Positions 1 through 6,865 of a DNA stretch of 10,125 nucleotides are shown piece by piece. The position numbers were made by a program, and so were the translations under genes. The notes under the pieces were generated by a model. The model was not told the origin of the DNA. It did no database searches and was given only the letters and a program-made list of their open reading frames with translations. The DNA comes from an uncultured Novosphingobium sp. Its GTDB lineage: Bacteria; Pseudomonadota; Alphaproteobacteria; Sphingomonadales; Sphingomonadaceae. Within the stretch, counting starts at the first letter, position 1. Every line of letters starts with the position of its first letter. The stretch lies in the NCBI GenBank assembly GCA_938005655.1, contig CALLNA010000095.1, forward strand, positions 1 through 10,125. The letters run 5' to 3'.

Positions 1-124
1 GGGCGTAGCCGTCCTCCAGCCATTGCAGGAGGTCGCGGTCGCGGCAGCGGGACGAGCAGAACGGGTCGTGCTCGGCGCTGCGCGGCTTGCGGCAGATCGG
101 GCATTTCTTGGGCGTGGCGGTCAT
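1..124 (-). CDS. yacG: DNA gyrase inhibitor YacG, zinc-binding (partial, C-terminus off the left edge)
   Basis: YacG is a small zinc-finger protein; the E. coli member binds GyrB and inhibits DNA gyrase. The ATG is at 124-122 and 41 codons are visible before the window edge. The four zinc ligands are all present: C8 and C11 in KKCPICRKP, then C23 and C27 in PFCSSRCRDRDLLQW, a CX2C-X11-CX3C arrangement typical of the family. The family's DLxxWL segment and following Y are also visible. Full-length YacG proteins are about 60-70 residues, so only the C-terminal third is missing. Its start overlaps the stop of the upstream ribonuclease gene as ATGA (121-124), which argues for translational coupling and membership of the infA-maf-ribonuclease operon. 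Identification is very secure; the biochemical role is taken from E. coli. Confidence 0.93.
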   Translation of the reverse strand, partial: MTATPKKCPICRKPRSAEHDPFCSSRCRDRDLLQWLEDGYA

Positions 125-1080
125 GCCGCCACTGCCTGGGCAAAGCCGCCCGCCAAGGCAAGCGCGGAATCGGTCGCCCAGCGCAGGGCGCGGCCGGTGC
201 GCCGCGCCAGCTCGGCCTCCCATTCGGGAGCGACGGCGGTGCGGACCGCGGGATGGGCGGTCAGCAGCAGGGTTCCGGGCGCCTCGACCGCCTCGGCCCG
301 GCGCAGCAGGGCGCGCGCTGCGCCGCCGGCGGGATCGCGGGCGAGGCGGGCGACCAGGCTCGGCCGCTCCAGCCGGGCGACGAGCTGGACGAAGCCGAAG
401 CCGTTCATCGCGGTCCGCTCGTGCGGCCAGCCGGCCAGCGCCGCGCCGAGCGCGGCATCGATCGCGCGGCGGTCGGCCTTGTCGGACAGGGTGGGGAAAT
501 CGATGCCGATCGAGCCGGCGAGGTCGAACCGGCCGATCGCCGCGGCCACGGCGGGAACCGCCGCGCTGGCGAGGGCGGCCGGTGCGAGCGTTCCATCGAT
601 GTCGATCAGCGTCATCGCCGGGGTGGGCGAGACGGTCAGCGCGCCGCCGCGAAAGGCGATCTCGCCCTCCCGGGCTTCGGCGTGAAGCTCGTCCCAGCCG
701 CATTCGGGGAAGCGGCGGACGACGCGGGCGGAGAGGCGCTGGGCGAGCGTCGGCGCGGGGCGCAGCGGGGCGTCGGCCGGTCTTGCCTGGGCCAGCTTGG
801 TCCGCCCGCGCTCGGCGATCGCCGCGCGGACGACCTCGACCCGCAGCGCGGCGCCCTCGGCGGCCTCGCGGGGGAGGCGGTCGACCAGCGCTTCCTCGCC
901 GCTCGCAAAGCGCACCGTGCCGCGCGGGCTGCCGGCCCCGCGCGAGACGAGCACCGCATCGGCCACTTCGCCCGCCACCAGGCTGCCCGGCCATTCAATC
1001 CGGGCGGCGGCGATCTCGCCGCCGTCGAGCAGGATCGCGCGATGCTCGCCGATCCCTTCCTCGACCAGCCATTCAGCCAA
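121..1080 (-). CDS. Short RNase E/G-family ribonuclease
   Basis: A 319-residue homologue of the RNase E/G catalytic half, likely an endoribonuclease acting on single-stranded RNA. Residues about 10-100 resemble the N-terminal S1/RNase-H-like part (GEHRAILLDGGEIAAARIE). The DNase-I-like core follows, with MTLIDIDGTLA (D160, aligned by eye with E. coli RNase E D303) and GSIGIDFPTL (D194, aligned with D346), the two metal-binding aspartates. Position D162 is Asn (N305) in E. coli, and the HISRFGLLEM stretch is replaced by MNGFGFVQLV. The zinc-link CPxC motif used for dimer contacts in RNase E is absent; the only cysteine I see is C127. It is much shorter than RNase G (about 490). The start is TTG at 1080, chosen because it begins the family-like N-terminus MAEWLVEEGIGE; the ATG at 1072-1070 is out of frame. 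It overlaps maf by 8 nt and yacG by 4 nt. Whether it is catalytically active is inference. Confidence 0.85.
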   Translation of the reverse strand: MAEWLVEEGIGEHRAILLDGGEIAAARIEWPGSLVAGEVADAVLVSRGAGSPRGTVRFASGEEALVDRLPREAAEGAALRVEVVRAAIAERGRTKLAQARPADAPLRPAPTLAQRLSARVVRRFPECGWDELHAEAREGEIAFRGGALTVSPTPAMTLIDIDGTLAPAALASAAVPAVAAAIGRFDLAGSIGIDFPTLSDKADRRAIDAALGAALAGWPHERTAMNGFGFVQLVARLERPSLVARLARDPAGGAARALLRRAEAVEAPGTLLLTAHPAVRTAVAPEWEAELARRTGRALRWATDSALALAGGFAQAVAA

Positions 1081-1660
1081 GCGGATAGCCCGACGCCGCG
1101 AGCAGCGCCCGCGTCTCGAACAGGGGCAGGCCGACGACGCCTGAATGACTGCCCGAGATGAACCGGATCAGCGCCTCGGCGCGGCCCTGGATCGCGTAGC
1201 CGCCGGCCTTGCCCAGCCCTTCGCCGCTGGCGACATAGGCGGCGATCTCGGCAGCGGTCAGGCGCTTGAAGGCGACCACGGTCTCGGCCACGCGCAGCCG
1301 CTCGTGCCCTGCGGCGTCGATTGCGCAGACCGCGGAGATGCAGGTATGGCGGCGGCCGGAGAGCAGCTCCAGCAAGCGGCGTTGGACGTCCTCGCTCTCG
1401 GCGGGCGGGAGGATGCGGCGGCCGAGCGCGACCGTGGTGTCGCCGGCCAGGACGATCTCGCCGTCATGCCGGTCGACCGCGCGGGCCTTTTCCCGCGCCA
1501 ACCGCAGCGCATAGGCGCGCGGCCGCTCGGCCTTGAGCGGAGTCTCGTCGATGTCGGGGCTGGCGATCCGGCCGGGCGCCGCGCCGATCCGCGCGAGCAG
1601 CTCGCGGCGGCGCGGAGAGGAGGAGGCCAGGACCAGCATTGGGGAAGAAGGCCCGGTCAT
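1073..1660 (-). CDS. maf: Maf family nucleoside triphosphate pyrophosphatase
   Basis: Maf proteins hydrolyse non-canonical or selected nucleoside triphosphates (for example dTTP/UTP or m7GTP) to monophosphate and pyrophosphate, a cytoplasmic housekeeping or cell-division-linked role. The 195-residue product has the family motifs in order: LVLASSSPRRRELL (9-22), SPDIDETP (34-41), the KAR motif (58-60), LAGDTTVALG with catalytic-type D74 (71-80), SGRRHTCISAV (101-111), GEGLGKAGGYAIQG (146-159) and SGVVGLPLFET (173-183). Length is normal. The first ATG after infA, at 1660, is used here; an in-frame ATG at 1639 (MLVLASSS) is an equally family-like start, and neither has a clear Shine-Dalgarno sequence. 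It lies 20 nt after infA and overlaps the ribonuclease gene. The exact subfamily (dTTP/UTP versus m7GTP) cannot be fixed by eye. Confidence 0.93.
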   Translation of the reverse strand: MTGPSSPMLVLASSSPRRRELLARIGAAPGRIASPDIDETPLKAERPRAYALRLAREKARAVDRHDGEIVLAGDTTVALGRRILPPAESEDVQRRLLELLSGRRHTCISAVCAIDAAGHERLRVAETVVAFKRLTAAEIAAYVASGEGLGKAGGYAIQGRAEALIRFISGSHSGVVGLPLFETRALLAASGYPLG

Positions 1661-1680
1661 GCTCGGGACCGCGCCCGGGG

Positions 1681-1926
1681 TCAGAACTGGCCGGGACCGC
1701 CGCGGCCGGGCATGAAGCGATAGGTGATGCGGCCCTTGGTCAGGTCGTAGGGGGTCAGCTCGACCAGCACTTCGTCGCCGACCAGCACGCGGATGCGGTT
1801 CTTGCGCATCTTGCCGGCGGTGTGGCCGAGGATCTCGTGGTCGTTTTCCAGCTTTACGCGGAACATCGCGTTGGGCAGCAGCTCGACCACCGTGCCGCGC
1901 ATTTCGAGCAGTTCTTCTTTCGCCAT
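1681..1926 (-). CDS. infA: Translation initiation factor IF-1
   Basis: IF-1 is an OB-fold (S1-like) protein that binds the 30S A site during initiation. The 81-residue product begins MAKEELLEMRGTVVELLPNA and contains the diagnostic HTAGKMRKNRIRVLVGDEV and PYDLTKGRITYRF stretches; the usual protein is about 72 residues, and here a short RGGPGQF-type tail is added after YRFMPG. The ATG at 1926 is chosen because it gives the canonical MAKEE start; an in-frame ATG at 1944 (METEAR) would add six residues and has no visible ribosome site, whereas an AGAAG-like purine run lies 6-10 nt before 1926. It is the first gene of the minus-strand operon with maf, ribonuclease and yacG, an arrangement familiar in alphaproteobacteria. 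The identification is unambiguous. Confidence 0.97.
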   Translation of the reverse strand: MAKEELLEMRGTVVELLPNAMFRVKLENDHEILGHTAGKMRKNRIRVLVGDEVLVELTPYDLTKGRITYRFMPGRGGPGQF

Positions 1927-2160
1927 CCGGGCTTCTGTTTCCATGTCTTGAGGGCGGCGAGGTCGCCGTCTTGCGGCGCGCCATAGCGGCGGATCACCAA
2001 AAAGGGAAGTCTTCGTAAGGAACGGTACAGCAACGCATTCGTATCCGGGCGGCGACAATTTGTTACCCGCGGCCGCCTTGCCCGAATAGGGGAATGCCCG
2101 CATCGGGCCGATGGGAGCGGGTCCGCGGGGCCATTGTCTGGACTTGGATGGAGAGAATAG
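1927..2160. promoter_or_regulatory. Divergent intergenic region between infA and the TonB-dependent receptor gene
   Basis: This 234-bp stretch must hold promoters for both directions, and it is visibly more AT-containing than the flanking genes. A 6-bp inverted repeat (1955-1960 with 1963-1968) would form a small hairpin in the infA leader. On the plus strand a weak sigma70-like pair is possible: TTGTTA at 2060-2065, a 17-nt spacer, then a poor CGAATA at 2083-2088. I could not find a convincing minus-strand promoter for infA. No open frame here resembles a known protein. The promoter proposal is a weak guess; the regulatory role of the region follows from its position. Confidence 0.4.
2150..2155 (+). 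promoter_or_regulatory. Ribosome-binding site fixing a TTG start
   Basis: GGAGAG lies 5 nt before the TTG at 2161. The codon directly before that TTG in the same frame is a TAG stop (2158-2160), so translation cannot begin further upstream, and the next downstream residues form a good signal peptide. Together these settle TTG at 2161 as the receptor start. Confidence 0.7.
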
Positions 2161-4722
2161 TTGCGTCGTTTCGCCCTGCTGCCCCTGTTGGCGCTGACCG
2201 CTCCGGCGTGGGGCCAGACCGAGCCTGCCCAGCCGATCACAGAGCCTGGTGGCGTCGCGGCCGCCGGCAGCGCCGAGCCCACGGACGAGTTCGACAGCGA
2301 GACCCACGGGTCGGAGATCGTCGTCGTGGCGACCCGCCTCCAGGGTCAGGTCGACGCGCCCCAGCCGCCGCTGATCACCCTCGATGAGGAAGACATCGCG
2401 AGCTATGGCGCGGCCTCGATCACCGAGCTGATCAGTGCGCTCGGCACCCAGACCAGCTCCTCGCGCGGGCGCGGCGACGGTTTTCCGGTCATGCTGATCA
2501 ACGGCCAGCGCGTCTCCAGCTTCCGCGAGATGCGCAACATCCCGCCCGAGGCGATCCGCCGCATGGAGGTCCTGCCCGAGGAGGTCGCGCTCAAGTACGG
2601 CTATCCCCCGAACCAGCGGGTGGTGAACCTGATCCTCAAGGACAATTTCTCCAGCAAGACCGCCGAGTTCGAATACCACGTCCCGAGCGACGGCGGGTTC
2701 GACACTTTCAACTTCGAAGGCTCGATGTTCCGTGTCGCGGGCAAGAGCCGCCTGAACCTGACCGTCAGCGCCGACGACACCAGCCCGCTGACCGAAGGCG
2801 AGCGCGGGGTGCGGCAGCAGACTCCCGCGCCGGTCGCGGGCGACCTCGACCCGGCCGACTTTCGCACCCTGATCGCGGACAGCCGCAACCTGGGCTTCAA
2901 CGGCACCTGGACCATGCCGCTGGGCAGCGGCGCCAATGCCGCCGGGCTGACGCTCAACGCGGCGGCCTCGCGGGCGGACACGACCTCCTTCTCCGGCCTG
3001 CCGACGGTCGAGCTGAGCCAGGGCGGGACCAGCGTCACCCGCTATATTCCCGATCCGCTGATGCGGACGAGCCGGACCGATACCTACCAGGCCGGGTTGA
3101 ACCTCAACAAGGGGCTCGGAGCCTGGCGGCTGACCGCGACGGCCGACGCCAGCACGGCGACGACGACCACGCTGATCGATCGCCGTCCGTCCTCCCAGGC
3201 GCTGGCCGCGTTGCAGGACATGGTCGACGGCGGGACGCTTTCGCTGACGGGCGTCCTGCCCACCCTGGCCAATCCGGGCCAAGACCTCGCGCGGGTGAGG
3301 AACAACAGCGTGACCAGCATGGTGACGCTGATGGGGCGGCCGTTCAGCCTGCCGGCCGGCGACGTCTCGCTGACGGTCAAGGGCGGCTTCGCCTATACCG
3401 GCATCGTCAGCAGCGACACGCGCACCGGCGCGGGCGAGACCCGGCTCGACCGGGGCGACCTCAGCGCCGGGGTCAACATCGGCGTGCCGCTGACCAGCCG
3501 TCGGAACAATGTCCTGGGCGGGATCGGCGACCTGACCCTGAACCTCAGCGGCGGGATCGACCGGCTGTCCGACTTCGGCACGCTCTACGACTACAGCCTG
3601 GGTCTGACCTGGGGCGTGACCGACCGGCTGAGCCTCCAGGCGAGCTATATCGTCAACGAGGCCGCGCCGTCGCTGGCCAGCCTCGGCAACCCGCTGATCG
3701 TGACCGACAACGTCGCGGTCTTCGACTTCACCCGCGGCGAGACCGCGCTGGTCACGGTGATCAGCGGCGGCAACCGCAACCTCAAGCAAGAGGTCCAGCG
3801 CGACCTCAAGCTGTCGGCCAACTGGCAACTGCCGTTCTTCAAGAACTCCAGCTTCCTGGTCGAATATTTCCGCAACAATTCCGACGACGTGACGGCCAGC
3901 TTCCCGCTGCTGACCCCGGCGATCGAGGCGGCGTTCCCCGGACGGGTCGTCCGCTGCACCGATCCCGCGCTCTGCGTCGTCGGCGCGCTGCTGTCGATCG
4001 ACCAGCGTCCCGTGACCTTCGCCAAGGAGCAGAGCTCGCGCATTCGCTACGGCTTCAACATCAACGGGACGATCGGCAAGGCGCCGCCGCCGCGGCAGGG
4101 CGGCTTCGGCGGCATGGGCGCGGGCCGTGGTCCCGGCCAGGGCGGTTTCGGCGGCCCGCGCGGCGGCGGGGGCGGCCGGCCGGGCGGTGGGTTCCGTGGC
4201 GGCGGCGGCGGGCCCGGCGCGATGGGCGGCCAGCCGGGGCAGGGGCGCTGGAACATCGCGATCTATCACACCGTCCGCTTCGACGAGAGCGTGCTGGTCG
4301 CGCCCGGCGGGCCGACGCTCGACCTGCTCGACGGCGATGCGCTGAGCGGCGGCGGCGTGTCGCGCCATTCGCTCGAGGTCGAGGGCGGGGCCTTCTACAA
4401 GGGCCTCGGCTTCCGCCTCAACGGAAGCTGGGCGGCGCCGACCACGGTGCGCGGCAGCACCCTGCTCGGCACCTCCGACCTGCGCTTCGGCAGCGCGTTC
4501 AAGCTGAACCTGCGGGCCTTCGTCAATCTGGAGCAGCAGAAGTGGGCGCTCCGGGCCTCGCCGTTCTTCAAGGGCGCGCGGCTGTCGCTGTCGGTCGACA
4601 ACCTGTTCAACGCGCGCCAGCGGGTGACGGATGCCAACGGCGTCGTGCCGATCAGCTACCAGCCCGACCTCGTCGATCCGCGCGGCCGGGTGATCGGGCT
4701 GGAGTTCCGCAAGCAGTTCTGA
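2161..4722 (+). CDS. TonB-dependent outer-membrane receptor with Gly-rich insertion
   Basis: An 853-residue outer-membrane protein of the TonB-dependent receptor class, which imports a substrate I cannot name using energy from the inner membrane. It starts with a Sec signal peptide (MRRFALLPLLALTAPAWG, cleavage near residue 18-20), followed by a TonB-box-like SEIVVVATRL (51-60). A plug domain covers about 65-165 and includes SITELISALG, PVMLINGQRVSSFREM and EVALKYGYPPNQRV. A long beta-rich barrel then ends in a late DNLFNARQRVTD segment and the terminal LEFRKQF, with the C-terminal Phe expected for BAM-assembled proteins. Two cysteines (C599, C605) could close a loop. Residues 641-696 are an unusual Gly/Pro/Arg-rich insertion with QGGFGG at 646-651 and 660-665. 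No TonB/ExbB/ExbD, transport or regulator gene lies next to it, so context gives no substrate. Homologues with a similar Gly-rich stretch probably exist in sphingomonads (from memory, unverified). Confidence 0.88.
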   Translation: MRRFALLPLLALTAPAWGQTEPAQPITEPGGVAAAGSAEPTDEFDSETHGSEIVVVATRLQGQVDAPQPPLITLDEEDIASYGAASITELISALGTQTSSSRGRGDGFPVMLINGQRVSSFREMRNIPPEAIRRMEVLPEEVALKYGYPPNQRVVNLILKDNFSSKTAEFEYHVPSDGGFDTFNFEGSMFRVAGKSRLNLTVSADDTSPLTEGERGVRQQTPAPVAGDLDPADFRTLIADSRNLGFNGTWTMPLGSGANAAGLTLNAAASRADTTSFSGLPTVELSQGGTSVTRYIPDPLMRTSRTDTYQAGLNLNKGLGAWRLTATADASTATTTTLIDRRPSSQALAALQDMVDGGTLSLTGVLPTLANPGQDLARVRNNSVTSMVTLMGRPFSLPAGDVSLTVKGGFAYTGIVSSDTRTGAGETRLDRGDLSAGVNIGVPLTSRRNNVLGGIGDLTLNLSGGIDRLSDFGTLYDYSLGLTWGVTDRLSLQASYIVNEAAPSLASLGNPLIVTDNVAVFDFTRGETALVTVISGGNRNLKQEVQRDLKLSANWQLPFFKNSSFLVEYFRNNSDDVTASFPLLTPAIEAAFPGRVVRCTDPALCVVGALLSIDQRPVTFAKEQSSRIRYGFNINGTIGKAPPPRQGGFGGMGAGRGPGQGGFGGPRGGGGGRPGGGFRGGGGGPGAMGGQPGQGRWNIAIYHTVRFDESVLVAPGGPTLDLLDGDALSGGGVSRHSLEVEGGAFYKGLGFRLNGSWAAPTTVRGSTLLGTSDLRFGSAFKLNLRAFVNLEQQKWALRASPFFKGARLSLSVDNLFNARQRVTDANGVVPISYQPDLVDPRGRVIGLEFRKQF

Positions 4723-4729
4723 CGAGAAG

Positions 4730-4760
4730 CGTCGTCCCCGGGGGCAGCCCCGGGATGACG
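4730..4760. repeat. GC-rich palindrome after the receptor gene (REP-like or terminator hairpin)
   Basis: The two arms (4730-4743 and 4748-4760) pair as a 9-bp outer stem with one G-U wobble, a bulged C at 4739 and a 4-bp inner stem closed by a GCAG loop. It begins 7 nt after the receptor stop. No T-run follows, so it is not a classical intrinsic terminator. The CGTCrTCCC...GGGATGACG pattern resembles short palindromic repeats scattered between genes in sphingomonad genomes (from memory). Only one copy is visible in this window, so the repeat status is inference. Confidence 0.5.
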
Positions 4761-4783
4761 AACGGCGCCCGATCTCCTATCTG
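4755..4783 (+). promoter_or_regulatory. Possible uvrC promoter giving a leaderless transcript
   Basis: ATGACGA at 4755-4761 resembles the TTGACGS minus-35 of Caulobacter-type housekeeping promoters, and CCTATCTG at 4776-4783 partly matches the GCTANAWC minus-10, with a 14-nt gap. Transcription would start close to the uvrC ATG at 4790. The only purine run before the ATG (AGG, 4787-4789) touches it directly and cannot serve as a normal ribosome site, which fits leaderless translation. The minus-35 overlaps the right arm of the palindrome. This is a weak match. Confidence 0.25.
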
Positions 4784-4789
4784 CCCAGG

Positions 4790-6865
4790 ATGGCCAGCCG
4801 CCCCCCGCATCCCGAAGGACAGGACCGCTTCAGCGAGGAGCGCGCGACCTATTCGCTGAAAGGGGCCGGCGACCAGCCCGACCTGGAAGCCGGCACCGCC
4901 GCGATCCGCGAGGTCGTCCGCACGCTGAAGCCCAAGCCTGGCGTCTATCGGATGCTCGATGCGCGCGGCGACGTGCTCTACGTCGGCAAGGCGCGGGCGC
5001 TGAAGAACCGGGTGGCGAACTACACCCAGGTCGAGCGCCTGCCGCTGCGGCTCAAGCGCATGGTCAGCCAGACGCGGGCGATGACCATCGTCACGACCAA
5101 TTCGGAGGCCGAGGCGCTGCTGCTCGAAGCGCAGCTCATCAAGCGCTACCGCCCGCCCTACAACGTCCTGCTGCGCGACGATAAGAGCTTCCCCTTCATC
5201 CTGCTCTGCGCCGACCACGCCTTTCCGCGGATCATGAAGCACCGCGGCGCGCGGCGGGCCAAGGGCAACTACTACGGCCCCTTCGCCAGCGCCGGATCGG
5301 TCAACACCACGATCAACGCCTTGCAGAAGCTGTTCCTGCTGCGGTCCTGCACCGACAGCTTCTTCTCCCGCCGCGACCGGCCCTGCCTGCTCTACCAGAT
5401 CAAGCGCTGCTCGGCCCCCTGCGTCGGGCGGATCGACGCGGCCGGCTATGCCGAACTGGTGCAGGAGGCGAAGGACTTCCTCGGCGGGCGCTCCTCGGCG
5501 GTGCAGGCCAAGATCGGCGCGCAGATGAACGAGGCGGCGGAAAGCCTCGATTTCGAGCGCGCGGCCATGCTGCGTGACCGCCTGCGCGCGGCGACCTTCA
5601 TCCAGGGAAGCCAGGCGATCAACGCCGAGGGGCTCGGCAATGCCGACGTCTTCGCCATGGCCTCCAAGGGCGGGCAGATCGGCGTCCAGGCCTTCTTCAT
5701 CCGCGGCGGCCAGAACTGGGGCCACCGCGCCTTCTTCCCCAGCCATACCGAGGGGCTGAGCGAGGAAGAGGTGATGACCGCCTTCCTCGCCCAGTTCTAC
5801 GAGGAGGTGCCGCCGCCGCGCTGCATCCTGGTCGACCGCGCGCTGCCCGAGGCGGAACTGCTGGCCGAGGCCTTCCGCGCCGGGGCGGGCGGCAAGGTCG
5901 AGGTCTCGGTCCCCCAGCGCGGCGATCGGCGGCGGCTGATCGACCAGGCCCGGCGCAATGCGGTCGAGGCGCTCGACCGGCGGTTGGCCGAGAGCGGCAC
6001 CAAGGCCCGGATCAACCGCGAGCTGGCCGAGTTCCTCGAGCTGCCCGAGCCGCCGCAGCGGATCGAGGTCTATGACAACAGCCACGTCCAAGGCGCCCAT
6101 GCGCTCGGGGCGATGATCGTTGCCGGGCCGGAGGGCTTCATCAAGGGCCAGTACCGCAAGTGGAACATCCGCCAGGCCCAGACCAACGACGACTTCGCGA
6201 TGATGCGCGAGGTCTTCCAGCGCCGCTTCGCCCGGCTCCAGCAGGAGGGGCAGGGCGACGATCCGGACCGCGACGGCGCGACCTGGCCCGATCTTGTCCT
6301 GATCGACGGCGGCAAGGGCCAGATGAGCGCGGCGCGCGACACGCTGGAGGAGCTGGGGATCGAGGACGTGCCGCTGATCGCCATCGCCAAGGGCCCGCAC
6401 CACGGCCGCGAGGGGCGCGAGGTGTTCCACTTTCCCGACGGGCGCGAGAAGACCCTGCCGACCAATTCGCCGGTCCTGTTCCATCTCCAGCGCCTGCGCG
6501 ACGAGGTCCACCGCTTCGCCATCGGCGCGCACCGCGAGAAGCGCAGCCGGGCGATCACCGCCTCGCCGCTCGACGAGATCCCCGGCATCGGCCCGGCCCG
6601 CAAGCGCGCCCTACTGCTCCACTTCGGCACGGCGGGCCGGGTCCGCGCGGCCTCGCTGGAGGACTTGCAGAAGGCCCCCGGCGTCTCGCGACGGTTTACG
6701 ACTTCTATCACCCGAACGGGTGAGGGTCAGGCGGCGGTCACGCGCCCTGCGGTTGCAGCATCCGGATCAGGCCTTCCTGCGTCATGCTGGCGATCAGCCG
6801 GCCGTCCTGGAACATCTGACCGGTGGTATAGCCCCGCGCGCGGCCCGCCCAGGTGCTGCGGGTGA
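4790..6865 (+). CDS. uvrC: Excinuclease ABC subunit UvrC with a frame break near its C-terminus
   Basis: UvrC makes both incisions around a lesion in nucleotide excision repair, working with UvrA and UvrB. The open frame encodes 691 residues. Visible parts: GIY-YIG nuclease (about 47-125; PGVYRM at 50-55, YVGKARALKNRV at 64-75, E113); four iron-sulfur-type cysteines C187, C199, C207 and C211 with the same 12/8/4 spacing as E. coli UvrC; UvrB-binding UVR motif (about 240-275); RNase H-like nuclease with D429 (EVYDNSHVQG), D506 (VLIDGGKGQ) and H574 (DEVHRFAI); first HhH (PLDEIPGIGPARKRALLLHF, 593-612) and the start of the second (EDLQKAPGVS, 624-633). After S633 the sequence turns into Arg/Pro/Ser-rich nonsense to 691. 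The normal tail is found in another frame ending at 6723. The start at 4790 gives a family-like N-terminus. The intact gene would end 14 nt from the convergent tesB stop. Confidence 0.93.
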   Translation: MASRPPHPEGQDRFSEERATYSLKGAGDQPDLEAGTAAIREVVRTLKPKPGVYRMLDARGDVLYVGKARALKNRVANYTQVERLPLRLKRMVSQTRAMTIVTTNSEAEALLLEAQLIKRYRPPYNVLLRDDKSFPFILLCADHAFPRIMKHRGARRAKGNYYGPFASAGSVNTTINALQKLFLLRSCTDSFFSRRDRPCLLYQIKRCSAPCVGRIDAAGYAELVQEAKDFLGGRSSAVQAKIGAQMNEAAESLDFERAAMLRDRLRAATFIQGSQAINAEGLGNADVFAMASKGGQIGVQAFFIRGGQNWGHRAFFPSHTEGLSEEEVMTAFLAQFYEEVPPPRCILVDRALPEAELLAEAFRAGAGGKVEVSVPQRGDRRRLIDQARRNAVEALDRRLAESGTKARINRELAEFLELPEPPQRIEVYDNSHVQGAHALGAMIVAGPEGFIKGQYRKWNIRQAQTNDDFAMMREVFQRRFARLQQEGQGDDPDRDGATWPDLVLIDGGKGQMSAARDTLEELGIEDVPLIAIAKGPHHGREGREVFHFPDGREKTLPTNSPVLFHLQRLRDEVHRFAIGAHREKRSRAITASPLDEIPGIGPARKRALLLHFGTAGRVRAASLEDLQKAPGVSRRFTTSITRTGEGQAAVTRPAVAASGSGLPASCWRSAGRPGTSDRWYSPARGPPRCCG
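6683..6723 (+). other. Frame break and displaced native C-terminus of uvrC
   Basis: In the uvrC frame, codons up to TCG at 6686-6688 read KAPGVS, the second helix-hairpin-helix motif. From GCG at 6688 the frame that ends at the TGA 6721-6723 reads ATVYDFYHPNG, which is the expected end of an alphaproteobacterial UvrC. Joining them needs the loss of one base (modulo 3). By my memory of the family, about five residues usually separate GVS from TVYDFYH, so a deletion of roughly 13 nt fits better than a single-base miscall. If real, the last helix of the (HhH)2 DNA-binding domain is replaced by an unrelated 58-residue tail. Confidence 0.75.

Noticed and set aside
1070..1072. ATG as the ribonuclease start
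   Set aside because: It is out of frame with the conserved product; TTG at 1080 gives the family-like N-terminus.
87..1161. Plus-strand open frames opposite the ribonuclease gene
   Set aside because: Arg/Ala/Gly-rich with no recognisable motif, and the minus strand carries ribonuclease and maf motifs.
1661..1984. N-terminal extension of maf to an upstream start
   Set aside because: The extension overlaps infA in another frame and reads as Arg-rich nonsense; Maf proteins begin near LVLASSSPRR.
1927..4368. Very long open frame on the minus strand continuing upstream of infA across the receptor gene
   Set aside because: It is the infA frame left open by GC-rich codon bias opposite the receptor. 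The translation is Arg/Ala/Gln-rich with no domain, while the plus strand encodes a clear receptor.
4723..4789. SOS (LexA) operator upstream of uvrC
   Set aside because: I looked for a GTTC-N7-GTTC type alphaproteobacterial box in this gap and saw none.
4652..6532. Long minus-strand open frame opposite uvrC
   Set aside because: Low-complexity Ala/Leu/Gly/Asp-rich translation antisense to well-conserved UvrC motifs; a shadow of GC bias.
6683..6723. Programmed ribosomal frameshifting in uvrC
   Set aside because: There is no slippery heptamer or plausible downstream stimulatory structure at the junction, UvrC is not known to use it, and several residues seem to be missing as well.
6708..6723. 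Perfect 7-bp inverted repeat at the displaced uvrC stop as a shared terminator for uvrC and tesB
   Set aside because: The stem is short with a 2-4 nt loop and no T-run follows in either direction; it also encodes the HPNG tail.
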